Positions 36,000-48,850 of a stretch of DNA of 64,000 bases are shown one piece after another (the stretch's first letter is position 1; each line of letters starts with the position of its first letter). Both the position numbers and the translations under genes were made by a program. The notes beneath the pieces were generated by a model. That model saw only the letters and a list, made by a program, of their open reading frames with translations, had not been told where the DNA came from and searched no databases. The stretch lies in the NCBI GenBank assembly GCA_014898425.1, contig RCSZ01000012.1, forward strand, positions 2,164,966 through 2,228,965, read 5' to 3'. Source of the stretch: Botryotinia globosa. Its lineage: Eukaryota; Ascomycota; Leotiomycetes; Helotiales; Sclerotiniaceae.

Positions 36000-37020
36000 T
36001 AATCTAATATTAATAAGAATAATAAGAATAATAAGAATAATAAGAATAATAAGAATAATAAGAATAATAAGAATAATACAAAAAAGAAAAAGAAAAAAAA
36101 TAATAATAAGAAATTTTTTAAAAAAAGAAGAAAAATAATAATAATAATAATAAGAAAAAGAATAATAAAAAGAATAAGAAAAAGAATAAGAATAATAATA
36201 AGAATAATGAAAAGAATATATAAAACTAATATAAATAAGAAAATTAATAAGAATACTAATAATAATAAGAATAATAAGAAAAAGAAAAATAATATTAATA
36301 AGAATACTAATAAAAAGAATACTAATAAGAAAAATACTAATAAGAAGAATATTAATAAGAAGATTATTAATAAGAAAATTAATAAAGAAAAGAAAAATAA
36401 TAATAAGAAAAAGAAGAATAAGAAGTATATAAATAAAAAGAATATAAATAAAAAGAATATAAATAAAAAGAATAGAAATAAGAATATTAATTTTAAAAAG
36501 AATATAAATAAAAAGAAAAAGAATAGAAAGTATATAAAGAATAAAAAGAATAAAAAGAATAAAAATAAGAATAAGAATAATATAAATGAGATGAATATAA
36601 ATAAAAAGAATAATAATAATAAAAAGATTAAAAATAATAAAAAAAATAATATAAATGAAATAAATATAAATGAGGTGAATATAAAGAATATGAATAAGAA
36701 GATAAGAAAAATAAAAAAAATGAAAATAATAAGAAAAAGAAAAATAATAATAAGAATTAGAATAATAATTATATTAATATTAATAAGAATATAAATAAAA
36801 ATATTTAAAGAATATATAGAAAAATATAAATAAAAAATATATAAATAAGAAATATATAAATAAGAATAATGTTAAAGATAATTAAAAATAAAAATAATAT
36901 ATTATTATTATTAAAAAAAAAAAAAATTAAATTTAATAATAATAAGAATATAATAAATAATAATAATAATAATAAAAGAATATAATTAATATAAAGAATA
37001 TTAATTAGAGAGATAGATTT
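36000..37020. repeat. Purine-only array
   Basis: AATAATAAGAATAATAAG-type repeats, C-free on plus. A 195-codon Lys/Asn-rich open frame (36207-36794) has no protein character. Confidence 0.85.
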
Positions 37021-37059
37021 TTTTAAAGAAATTAGGAAGGTAGATTGCAATTGGGGGGG

Positions 37060-37840
37060 CAATCTTAATTATTATTTCGAGAATTTTATTGGTGGTTAGT
37101 ATTAGTGGTGATTATAATTTTAAAGGGGGTGGTGATTTAGTTAAAAACACTTCAATTGGTTACTACCTCTTCTAACTTTAATTTAGGACTTTTCAAAAAT
37201 CTAAAAAAAGAATTTAATAGAGATTCAATTGAATTATATTTATTCGAAATTAGAATTTCGAAATTTTTTATATTAAGGTTTCTATATTCAATTGAAATAA
37301 CCCTAATTTTGAAAAGGTTGAAAGAAAGTTATGGTAATTTTTAAAAACAGGGGGATGGTAACCAACAAAAAAGCATTAAAAGTCACAAATTGGTTACCAC
37401 CTTTTCTAACTTCAATTTAGAATTTTTTTGAAATTTAAAAAAAGAAATAAATAAAGATTCAATTGAATAATAATTATTTGAAATTAGAATTTTGAAATCT
37501 TTTATATTAAAACATAAAGATCGAATTGAAATAACCCTAATTTTGAAGAGATTGAAGAAAAAGTTATAATAATTTTTGAAGGTAGGGGGGTGGTGATTAG
37601 CGAAATGAATAAATTTGGTTACCATCTCTAATTCAATATAGAATAGAAAATTTAATAAAGTTTTATAAAAAACTAAAGCTTATTTTTCTTTTTATATTGA
37701 ATTCTGAAAACAGATTTAAATTATTTTTTAAATTAATCGATTTATATTAGTTTTGGAAAAGCTTCAATTTGTATAATAATAACTAATCAAAAAAAGATAT
37801 AAGGTAATAGAATTATATAATCAAAATTTTAATATTAACT
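37060..37840 (+). repeat. ~235-bp satellite block, two copies, less degraded
   Basis: The lead-in ATTATTTCGAGAATTTTATTGGTGG is followed by copies near 37165 and 37400. This block keeps GGGGG stretches and CACCTCTTC, so it is closer to the ancestral sequence than its neighbours. Confidence 0.8.
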
Positions 37841-38990
37841 TAATATTAATAAGAATAATAAGAATAATAAGAAAAAGAAAAATAATATTAATAAGAATAT
37901 TAATAATAAGAATAATAATAAGAAAAAGAATAATAATAAGAAAATATGAAAAAAAAGAAGAAAAATAATAATAATAAGAAGAATAATAAAAAGAATATAT
38001 AAAACTAATATAAATAAGAATATTAATAAGAAAAATATTAATAAGAATAACCCTAAGAATACTAATAAGAAGAATACTAATAAAAAGAATACTAATAAGA
38101 AAAATACTAATAAGAAGATTATTAATAAAGAAAAGAAAAATAATAATAAGAAAAAGAAGAATATAAATAAAAAGAATAGAAATTAGAAAAAGAAAAATAA
38201 AAAGAATATAAAAAAACAAATTATAGATAAAAATATTAATGAGAATATTGAAAAGAATGATAATATTAATAAGAATATTAAGAAAGATATGAAGAAAAGT
38301 ATAAAAAAAAGAATATAATTAAAAAGAATATTAATAAAAAGAAAATTAATATTTATTAACTTTTGAAAGAAAAAAGAAAAAAATGAATATTAATAATGAT
38401 AAGAAAAAGAATTAAAAAAAAAAGAATAATAAGAAAAAGAATAATAAGAAAAAGAATAATAAGAAAAAGAATAAAAAGAAAAAGAATAATATTAAGAAGA
38501 ATAATATTAAGAAAAAAACATTAAAAACAATTATGAAAAGAAAGAATAATAATTAGAATATCAATAAGAATATAAATAAGAAAAAGAAAAAAAAAGAATA
38601 ATAATAAGATTATTGAAAAGAATATTAGAAAGAATATAAATAAGGAGAATATTAAGAATATTAAGAATAATAAGAATATTAATGATAATAAGAATATTAA
38701 TAATAATAAAAATATTAATTATAATATTAAAAGAATACACAGAAAAATATAAATAAGAAAAATATAAATAAGAAGAATGTTAAAGAAAATAAAAAATAAA
38801 ATTAATATATTATTATTATTAAAAGAAAAAAAAATCAATTTTAATAATAATAAGAACATAATAAATAATAATAAAAAAAAAAAAAGAATATAATAAATAA
38901 TAATAAAAATAATTTAATTAATATAAAGAATATTAATTAGAGAGATAAACTTTTTTAAAGAAAGTAGGAAGGCAGATTGCAATCTGGGGG
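37840..38990. repeat. Purine-only array
   Basis: Same kind as 36000-37020. It matches 55910-57400 in unit 2 (shared phrase AAGAAAGATATTAAGAAAAG and shared end GCAATTTGGGGGG). Confidence 0.85.
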
Positions 38991-38999
38991 GGTAACCCT

Positions 39000-39960
39000 A
39001 ACTATTATTCCGAGGATTTTTTTGATGGTTAGTATTGGTGGTGACCCTAACCTTAAGGGGGGTGGTAACCCAGGCAAAAAATCATTATTTAATTATTATT
39101 TCTTTATACTTTAATTCTAAGCTTTTTAGAAATCTAAAAAAAGAAATAAATAAAAATTCAATTAAATTTTCTTTATATGAATTCAGATTTTCAATATTTT
39201 TAATATTAATTAATCTATAAAAATAACCCTAAAGCTTGGAATTAAAAAGGTTTAGGGAAAACTATAATAATTTTCAAAATCAAAAGGTAATAATTCACGA
39301 AATAAGTAAAATTGATCACCACCTTTTTATACTTTAATTTTAAACTTTTTGAAAATCTGAAAAAAAAAAAGAATAAAAAATCAATTGAATTTTTTATATA
39401 TAAAATTAGATTTTTGATATATTCAATAATAATAAATCTGTAAAACTAATTTTAAAGCCTAATTTTGATAAAGTTGAAAAAAAGTTATAGTAATTTTCGA
39501 AATCAAGAGATAATAACCCATAAAATAAGTAAAATTGGTTATTACCTTTCTACACTTTAAATTTAAACTTTTCGAAAATCTGAAAAAAGAAAAGAATAAA
39601 GAATCAATTGAATTTTTTATATATAAAATTAGATTTTCAATATATTCAATAATAATGGATTTGTAGAATTAACCCTAAAGTTTAGTTTTAATAAGATTGA
39701 AAAAAAGTTATAGTAATTTCGAAAATAGAAGAGTGGTGATTTACAAAATAAATAAAATTAATCATTATCTTGAATTTAATAAAAAATAATAAATTAAATA
39801 AAGTTTCTTAATATTCTAAAGATTATTTTAATTAATATTTCGAATGCTAAAAATAAATTTAAATTATTTTTCAAATTGATTGTTTTATATTAATAACTCT
39901 AAAGCTTGAATTTAGAAGGGTATAAGTAATGATAACCTAGCAAAAAGAGGTATAGAATAG
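39000..39960 (+). repeat. ~235-bp satellite block, three copies
   Basis: The lead-in ATTATTCCGAGGATTTTTTTGATGG at 39003 matches 57990 in unit 2. Copies start near 39100, 39318 and 39548. Confidence 0.8.
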
Positions 39961-40680
39961 TTAAATCATATAATCGAAAATTTAATATTAATAGAAATAT
40001 TATTAATTAGAATATTAAAAAGAAAAAATATTAATAAGAATATTAAAAGATATATATTGAAAGATTTTTAATAGAATATTAGGGTTTTGAGAGAATAATA
40101 TTAAAAGATTTATAAGAGAATATTAGTATTTTCAGAGAATAATATTAAATTATATCAAAAGATTTTTAGTGAAATATTAATATTTTTGAAGAATAATATT
40201 GAATTATATCAAAAGATTTTTAGTGAAATATTAATATTTCGAAAGAATGATATTGAAATATATCGAAAGAATTTTAATGAAATATTAGTATTTTTAAAGA
40301 ATAATATTAAAAGATTTATAAAAGAATATTAGTATTTCGAGAGAATAATATTGAAAGATTATATATTAAAAGATTATATATTAAAAGATTATATATTAAA
40401 AGATTATATATTAAAAGAATATATATTGAAAAATTATATATTGAAAGACTTTTAATGAAATATTAGTTTTTTGAGAGAATAATATTGAATTTTATTATAA
40501 GATTTTTAGTGAAATATTAATATTTCGAGAGAATAGTATTAAAATATATTAAAAGATTATATATTAAAAGATTTATTGAAAGATTTATTAAAAGATTTAT
40601 TGAAAGATTTATTAAAAGATTTATTAAAAGATTATATATTAAAAGATTTATTAAAAGATTATATATTGAAAGATACTGGT
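39960..40680. repeat. AGAATAATATT array and 12-bp GATTTATTAAAA run, unit 1
   Basis: ~60-bp repeats contain AGAATAATATTGAA...GATTTTTAGTGAAATATTAATATTT. They end in 15-bp (ATTATATATTAAAAG) and 12-bp (GATTTATTAAAA) runs at 40330-40640. The unit 2 counterpart is 58940-59900. Confidence 0.85.
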
Positions 40681-41479
40681 GAGCTTCATTCCGGTAATAT
40701 TCTAATATAGATCCATTTATAGGCTTAAAGTTTTAGGTAGACTTTATTATAGACTTCATTATAAACTTTAAAGCTTATAAACGATTACCGATAAATGAAT
40801 ACTAATAAACTAAGCCAATGAACTAAGATTAGTGAGTTAGGTTTGGTAAGCTTTAATTCAATAGTTATAAATTATATAAGTTTAATATATAGGTTTTATA
40901 TACTTATAAATAAATCATCAAAAGTTAATAATATTAATATTAATTTATACATTAAATAATTTATTAGAAAATATTTTTTTAATCAAAATTTATTATATAT
41001 AGAATTTCAATTAATAAGAAATCCATGGGTATATGATAAGGGTGGTTTAAAAGGTATTTAATATAAGATAATTCTAATATTAATACTTTTTAGATTTATT
41101 CTTATTAATATAGATTTTAGATATTATATATTCTAAGTTTTTATAGTTTATAAATTCTATTATTGAAAACTAAAATTCTTTTATATATAAGTAAGTATAT
41201 ATAAAATTAGTATAATTAATATTTAAATCTTAATAACCTATAAACTCTATTATTAAAAACTAGAATCCTTTATATATGGGTGAGTATATATAAAATTAGT
41301 ATAATTGATATATAGAATTAATAGGGGATTTTAGATATTATTATATAAAAATTTATCTAATAATTTTTTAATTAGAATTCTAATATTATAATATAATATA
41401 AAAATTCTATAAATTAAAAAAACTCTATTCAATTCTAATAATATAATATTATAATCTAATATTTAGGGGTTTTATATAT

Positions 41480-42470
41480 TAGTATTTAAAATCTTTTATT
41501 TTTAATATTGGGGGCTCTAATTTTATTATTTTGGGAGCTTAGCTTTTTGATATTAGAAACTTTTATTTTATTATTTTAAAGGCTTAGTTTTTTGATATTA
41601 GGGGTTCTAATTTTATTATATCAAAGCTTTTATTTTTAATATTCAAAAGCTTTTATTTTATTATTTCAAAGATTTAGCTTTTTAATATTAAAAGCTCTAA
41701 TTTTATTATTTTGGGGCTCTAACTTTTTAATATTAGGGGCTCTTATTTTATTATATCAGGAACTCTTATTTTATTATTTTGGAACTCTAACTTTATTATA
41801 TCAGAAACTTTTATTTTTGATATTGAAGGCTCTTATTTTATTATTTTAGGGGTTTAGCTTTTTGATATTGGGGGCTCTAATTTTATTATTTCGGGGGCTC
41901 TTATTTTAATATTTTGGGGGTTTTTATTTTTGATATTGGAAACTTTTATTTTATTATTTCGGGGCTCTAGCTTTTTGATATTGAGAACTCTTATTTTATT
42001 ATTTTAGGAGCTTAGCTTTTTGATATTGGAAGCTCTAATTTTATTATTTCAAGACTTTTATTTTATTATTTCGGGAGCTCTAATTTTATTATTTTGAGGC
42101 TTTTATTTTATTATTTCGGGGGCTTTTATTTTATTATTTCGGGGACTCTTATTTTAATATTTTGGGAGCTTTTATTTTTGATATTAGAAGCTTTTATTTT
42201 ATTATTTCAAAGACTCTTATTTTTAATATTAGGGGTTTTTATATCATTATTTTAGGGGCTTAGCTTTTTGATATTAAGGGCTCTAATTTTATTATTTCGA
42301 AGCTTTTATTTTATTATTTTGGGGGTTTTAATTTTATTATTTCGGGGCTTTTATTTTATTATTTCGGGGGCTTTTATTTTATTATTTCGAAGGTTTTTAT
42401 TTTAATATTTTGAGGGTTCTTATTTTTGATATTAAGGGCTTTTTTATTTAATATTAACAGCTTTTATTTT
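41480..42470. repeat. GC-patched minisatellite (TTTTATTATTTCGGGGGCTC family), unit 1
   Basis: A ~24-27-bp degenerate unit alternates TTTTATTATTT or TTTTTGATATT with G-rich caps (GGGGGCTC, GGGGCTCTAA). It spans ~1 kb here against ~0.37 kb in unit 2 (60690-61070). Confidence 0.85.
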
Positions 42471-45170
42471 AATCTTTTAAATCTTAATAACCTATAAACT
42501 TTATTATTGAAAGCTAGAATACTCTTATATATAAATGAATATATATGAAATTAATATAGTTTATATATAGAATATTAAAATTAATTTATTTAAGAGATTA
42601 GAATATTATAATATAAGAATTCATTTTATAGCTTTTCGATTAAAATTCTAATATTTTAATATAATATATTTTAATATTATATTTTAATATTAAAATTTTA
42701 TAAATTAAAAAAGCTTTATTCAATTATAATGATATAGTATTATAATATAATATATAAAGAGTTTTTATTTTTAAATTTTAAGAATTTTGATTTAATATTT
42801 AAGAGTTTTTTATTTAATATTTCAAAGCTTTTAATATTGATTTTAAAGGTCTTTATTTCAATATTTAGAGGCTTAATAGTTTATAGATCTTAATATTGAA
42901 AGCTAGAATTCTTTTATATATAGATAAGTATATATAAATTTAATTTAATTATTATATATAATAGATTCTAAGATTTATTTATATTAAGAATTTCATTTTA
43001 AATCTGGAAATTTATATTTTGATTTACAAAAGATTTCAATTCAATATTAAGAACTTTTATATTTGATTTTAGAGGCTTATTATATAAATTTAAAGATTTT
43101 TAATATTTATTTATATTGAGAGTTAATAATTCAAAATAAGGGGATTAAAATATTAATATTGAAATTATAATATTAATGAATAAATTATAAAATATAAGTT
43201 TTATATAATATATTGAAATATTTATATATAATATTTGAATATAAATATTTCAATATATTATATATAATAATATTATATTTATTTTAAATATTAAATATTC
43301 GAATATTTTATATTGTAATATAAAGAAAATTAAAAAGTTTATAGAAAATATTATATTTATATATTAAAATACTTCGAAAATATTAATATAGTTTTTAAAA
43401 AATTATATTATAATAATTTCCATTAGTTTTTAATATATTTTGAATACTAAGCTTTTAAATTTGTAATATTATAATATTTTTAATAAAATAAAGTAATAAT
43501 ATTGATTTTAAATACTCGATGAGAATTATTCTTAATTTTACTTATAGTTTTTTTAGTTTCAAAGTTATAGATTTTATTGAAATTAATATTGATTAGAAAA
43601 TATATATATAAAATCGAAGAAATTCGATTATAATTTTTCTATACTTTATTTTCAATCTTTTTGAAATCTTGAAATCTTTCAAATATAAATATTTGATTGA
43701 ATTATATTTATTCGAAAACTAAATTAAATTATTTTTTGAATTAATTAATTATTATTAATTTGAATGAATATATTGTATTGATTTTTTTAATTTTTATCAA
43801 AGTATTGATATTTATAATATAAAAACTTGGATTTTTTTTTATATAAAATATTAATTATATCAAAAAAATTACTATCTAATTTTAATATATTAATTCAATT
43901 ATTCAATCTAAAAAGAGATATCAAAAAAATAAAAAAATATATATTTCAAAATCTCAAAATTGAAATCTTTTTTATAATGCTTTCAAAATCAAAAAATATC
44001 AATATTGAAAATTTACAAGTTATATATATATATTAGAATAAAATTGCCTTATTATTTAAATTGAATAATATAAATCTTATTATATTAATATCTTAATATT
44101 AATAGTTTTTAATATTATTAATACCCAGATTTTAAATAAAACCGTTTTGATATATAATATAATATAATAAATCACATTTTATAGATAACAATTTAAAATT
44201 TTTTTATAAATTCTATTGAATTTATAATAATGCTTTATATAATATTATAATTTAAATAATATTTTATATTAAGATTCGGAATATTAATTGATTATTCAAT
44301 ATATTAATTAATAATATATTCCTTTTAATAAATCAATTTGAATCAATATTATTTTGTTAATTTGAATATTAATTAGAATATCAATTAGAAATCAATTAAA
44401 ATTCAATATTATTATAGCAATTATAATATTTATATATATAAAATGAATTTCCTTTTGAATTCAAATTCTTTTTTTCTTAAAATTATATTCTAAATTCAAT
44501 ATTTATTAAATCTTTAATTTTTAATTTTTTTTTAATTTTTTAATTTTTATATTATTCTTTTAAATCAATATTATTAAAAATGACTAATTATCAAAACTTC
44601 TTTTTTTTTTTCAATTTTTTTTTTTTTTCAATTCTATTGAATTCAATATTAATAAATTATTCAATGAATTTCATAAATTTGGGGACTTTCAAATCAAATT
44701 GACTTTTCAAGAAATTAATAAAATATTATTTTTTTTATATTATTCTACATTTCAATTTATTCTATATAATATCTATTAAATTTATATTCAAAATCTTAAA
44801 ATCTATTTATAGAACAAATATCTTTTCAATTTAAACTCCCCTTATAAAAAAAAAATAATTCAAAAAGTTTGTAATATATATAATTCTTTAAATATTAAAT
44901 CAATTGAATAAAATCTTTGTTTAATTTATTTATTTCAATTCGAATTTTCTTTAACCCCTTTCCCCGAATTGCCCATTAAATCCTATTTCCAATATTCCCT
45001 TTACACCATTATAAAATTGAATTTAAAAAACCTCAAAAAATATATTAATTTTAATTATAAAAATCTTTTCTTGGATTTATATTTAAATTTAATTTAAAAT
45101 ATTTCGGATTAAAAATTATTATTAAATCATTTCTTTTTTGAAATTCAAAAAAAAAAAAAAACTATTTTAA
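42471..45170. other. AT-rich block conserved between units, no gene
   Basis: Matches 61071-63778 of unit 2 nearly base for base, with C/T and G/A differences. Open frames (such as 43827-44036) are too mutated to interpret. It may include the 5' region of the helicase relic that follows. Confidence 0.7.
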
Positions 45171-45489
45171 TAAAAATAATAAAGATTTTAATTCAATTCA
45201 AAATAATATTATTGAAAATAATAATGAATTTATTTTATTATCTTCTTTTTTCAATTTGAATTTGATTAAAAAAAATTAAAAAAATGAATTTAATTCTAAA
45301 TTGAAAAATATCAAAAAAAAGATTGATTTTATTAAAATTAATAAAGAAAACCTTACCCCCTTTCAAAAATATACTAAATATATTAAATATATTCGAAAAT
45401 TCAATATAAATAATTTAAAATCCTTTTTTGAATTTTATTTTTAAAAAAAAGATTCTTACCCCAAAATTTATTTTAATATTATTCTTTTT

Positions 45490-48400
45490 AATTTAGAAAT
45501 CTTTTTATATTTGAATTTAGAAAAAATAATGTTTTTAAATAAATTTTATTTAAATATTCTAAATAGTTTTGAAAATGATAAAATCAAAAATAAAGAATTT
45601 AAATTTTTTTATACCCCTCACAATTACACAAAATATTTCAATTTTTTTAAATCTTTCTTTAATTTTATTTTGTTTATATTTTATTTTTATTAAAATAAAT
45701 TTTATTCTGATTTTGAAAAATTGTATACAAAAACGAAGGAATTTTTATTAAAAATTTATTATTTTAATAAAGTTTTAGATTTTGAAAATTATTTAAAATT
45801 AATAATTAAAAAAATAAGAAATTCTTTTTGAAAAAAATAATTAAGATTAAATTTAATAATTTGAATTTAAATTAAAAAGATGATTTAGTTTTTGAAAATT
45901 CAAGTGATTTTGATAAATCTAATTTTTATAATTTATATAAATCAAATAATTTGAATAATTCAAATTTATTATTTAATTTATTTAATTTATTTAAATTATA
46001 AAAATTAGATTTGTTGAAATTTTATTTTAATTCTATTATTAAAAATTTTATTAAGATTAATGATATAGATAATAAATTATTAATTAAAATAAAAGATTTA
46101 ATTTTAGATATTATAATGATTTGTTTTAAATAAAAAATTAATTTAAATATTTTTGATAGTTCTATTAATTGCTTTTTTGCTTATCAATTTATTTGAAAAA
46201 ATAATTTTATTAAAGATATTTTTCAATTATTCTAATATTATTTCTAATTTATTTATTATAATCAACTTTATATTATTAAATATTTTATTCATCAATTATT
46301 AATCAATTCTATATATAATTTAAATATAATTCTATTTTGATTTATAAATAATTATTTTTAAAATTATAGTCAAAATGTATTGGTAGAAATTCTATTATAT
46401 TAAAATTATGTATTTAAAGTGAATAAAGAATTATTAAATAAAAATTTAATTATTATTAATTCTATTCAAAAAGATATGTTTTTTTATAAAAATATTATAA
46501 TTAATATAAATAATCTAAAAAAGTTATTTAAATTGATATTAGATTTAATTTATTCTTTTTTTAATAAATCAATTTTAATAAAAATTGATTTAAAAGATTT
46601 TTTATATATACAATTAAATGAATTCTATAAATATGAAAATCATAAAAATATAACTCCCTTTAAATTTTTTAAAGATTTTCATTTTAATATCAAATTAAAT
46701 AATAAATATCTAATTAATAAAATAATTGAAATTGAGAGATTGTAAGATTATTTTTTTATAATTTCGAATAATAATTTAAGATTAAATAAATCGAATTATA
46801 AGAAATATTTAAAGAATATTTCGAAATTTAAAAAGATATTTTTCTTATTAATTTATTTGATTAATAATTTACCTTCAAAAGATATTGAATTATATACTTT
46901 AAGATATTAAAATTCGAATAAAAATCAGAGAGAATTATTTTTGAATATAGGTAATATTTTATTTATTATTAATATATCAATTAATAAATCAAGATTTTAT
47001 ATAGAATTTTGTGTTTTTAAATTTAAATATTTTTTTTAATTAATTTCTAATATTTTATTAAAATATATTGTTTGCATTAACCCTTTTATTAAAACATTAA
47101 ATATCACTAATTTTAAATTCGATTTCAATTTGATAAATTTTTATTTAAAATATTTCAACAAATGTTTTTTTATTTCTTTTGATTTCTTATATATTCTTCA
47201 AAAATATTTTCAATTAATATTAAATATAAATTTGAATTTTCAAAAATATAAATAAATTATTGTAAAAGTAATAAAGGAATTTATAAAAAAGAAGATAAAT
47301 TTAAGTGATTTAACTCTTGAAAATAATTCAATTTAAATTAATACAAATCAAATTTAAGATAAAATAATAGAATATATTTTTGAAACCAATTTTATGTATT
47401 ATAATTGTTTTATCATTATATTCAAAAATATCCTTTTTAATAAATAGAATAAATATTTAGAATTAAATTTATAATTTTATAAATTTTTTGATTTGAGAGA
47501 TTATATGGTTGAATTGAATCCTTTTATTAATAATATAAATATTAGAAATTAAATGATATTAAGAGAAAAGAAATCAAAACTTAATAATTTATTAATGAAA
47601 TTTAGCAAAGATTTTAATATATATAAATATTATCAAAAAATTAATTCTATTAATAAAAATTCGAATAAAATAATTAAGAAATTAAAGATTTCCAAATTTC
47701 AATCATTTTTTAATAACCCCTTTTCCCATTCAATTTTAAATCAATTATTAAAAAAATTTTCAAATAATTCAAATGCTTTATTTTGTATTTTAGAGTAAGA
47801 GATTTTTATTAAAAATATTTTATTAAAAATTCCATATATTTTAAAGGTTTTGCCTACAAATAATAATAAATCTTTGAATTATTTATTAATTAGTGTATTA
47901 ATTATTTCAAAAATTATTATAATAATTATCCCTTTAATTACTTTAAAAACTGATATTTCAAATCGAATTAAAAGTTTTAATATTTCTTATTCCATTTGAA
48001 AAGAAAAACAAGAGTTTAAAAATCTTATTCTAATTAATATTAAATCAATTATTTAAAAAAACTTTATAATAAAATTAATTGAATTAATCAATTAAAAAAG
48101 GATTAATCATTTCATTATTAATAAATATCATTTACTTATTATTAATTCAAATTATTGAAATATTATATTTCGTTTTCAATTTCTCTTATTGAATAAATAT
48201 CAATTTGTCTTTTTAATTAATACATTACTATTTTTTATTGAGAAGTAATTAACAAATCATTTATTTTTGAAAAATATTTCAATTATTAGAGCATCTAATA
48301 TTCGAAATAATATTAAATATAAAATAAAGATTTTTAATTTATTTAATATAAAAAAACAATTTATTAAAATTCAATCATATATTAAAGATTTTAAAACAAA

Positions 48401-48850
48401 ATCTTTTTTAAATAAAAAGGATAAAATTATTATATTTTGTTCTTTTAAAAAAGATATAATTTTATTATCAAATTTTTTGAATTATTCTTTTTATCATTTC
48501 AATTTAGATTTAGAAGTACAAAATAATATATTGAATAATTTCTTTAATATTTTTAATAATTTTTTTAAAATTATTATTAATATATCTAATTTAGAAAAAG
48601 GAATTAATTATTCTAATATTTGTTTAGTTATTTATTTTAAATTTTATTAATTTTTTATTGATTTTTATTAAGATTCTAATAGGGGAGAAAGAGATTTAAG
48701 ATTCAATAAATCTTGTTTTTTTTATTAAAAATCTAAAGAAAATAATTGAATAAAGAATATCGATTTAGATTGAATTGAATTACATCAATATTTAAAGGAA
48801 TCTTTGTATAAGCAAAAAATGATTAATCTATATTTGAATAATAATATTAC
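45490..48850 (+). pseudogene. Telomere-linked RecQ-type helicase (TLH), heavily mutated relic
   Basis: From ~46419 to ~48720 a single frame, interrupted only by in-frame stops, keeps the architecture of fungal telomere-linked helicases. The N-terminal region has LPSKDIELYTLRY (~46869) and a LLKYIVCINPFIK phrase (~47060). The helicase core follows: Walker A as VLPTNNNKSLN (47847-47879, where the family has GGGKS), motif Ia IIPLITLKTDIS, motif II as NKYH (48120-48131) for DECH, motif III as LINTLL (48213-48230) for LTATLP, and IRASNIRNNIKYK. The second RecA-like domain reads KIIIFCSFKKDI, YHFNLDLE, NLEKGINYSNICLVI, and motif VI as stop-DSNRGERD (~48670) for QxSGRxGRD. Gly to Asn/Glu, Asp/Glu to Asn/Lys and Gln to stop are all C-to-T or G-to-A changes, so RIP is the natural explanation. 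It points toward the telomere, ~15 kb from it. Confidence 0.85.

Noticed and set aside
36207..36794. 195-codon Lys/Asn-rich open frame on plus
   Set aside because: Composition of a purine-only repeat array with no C. It has no domain and only repeated KNxNKKN words.
40330..40640. Regular short repeats that could suggest a CRISPR array
   Set aside because: Units are contiguous without unique spacers, in a eukaryotic subtelomere.
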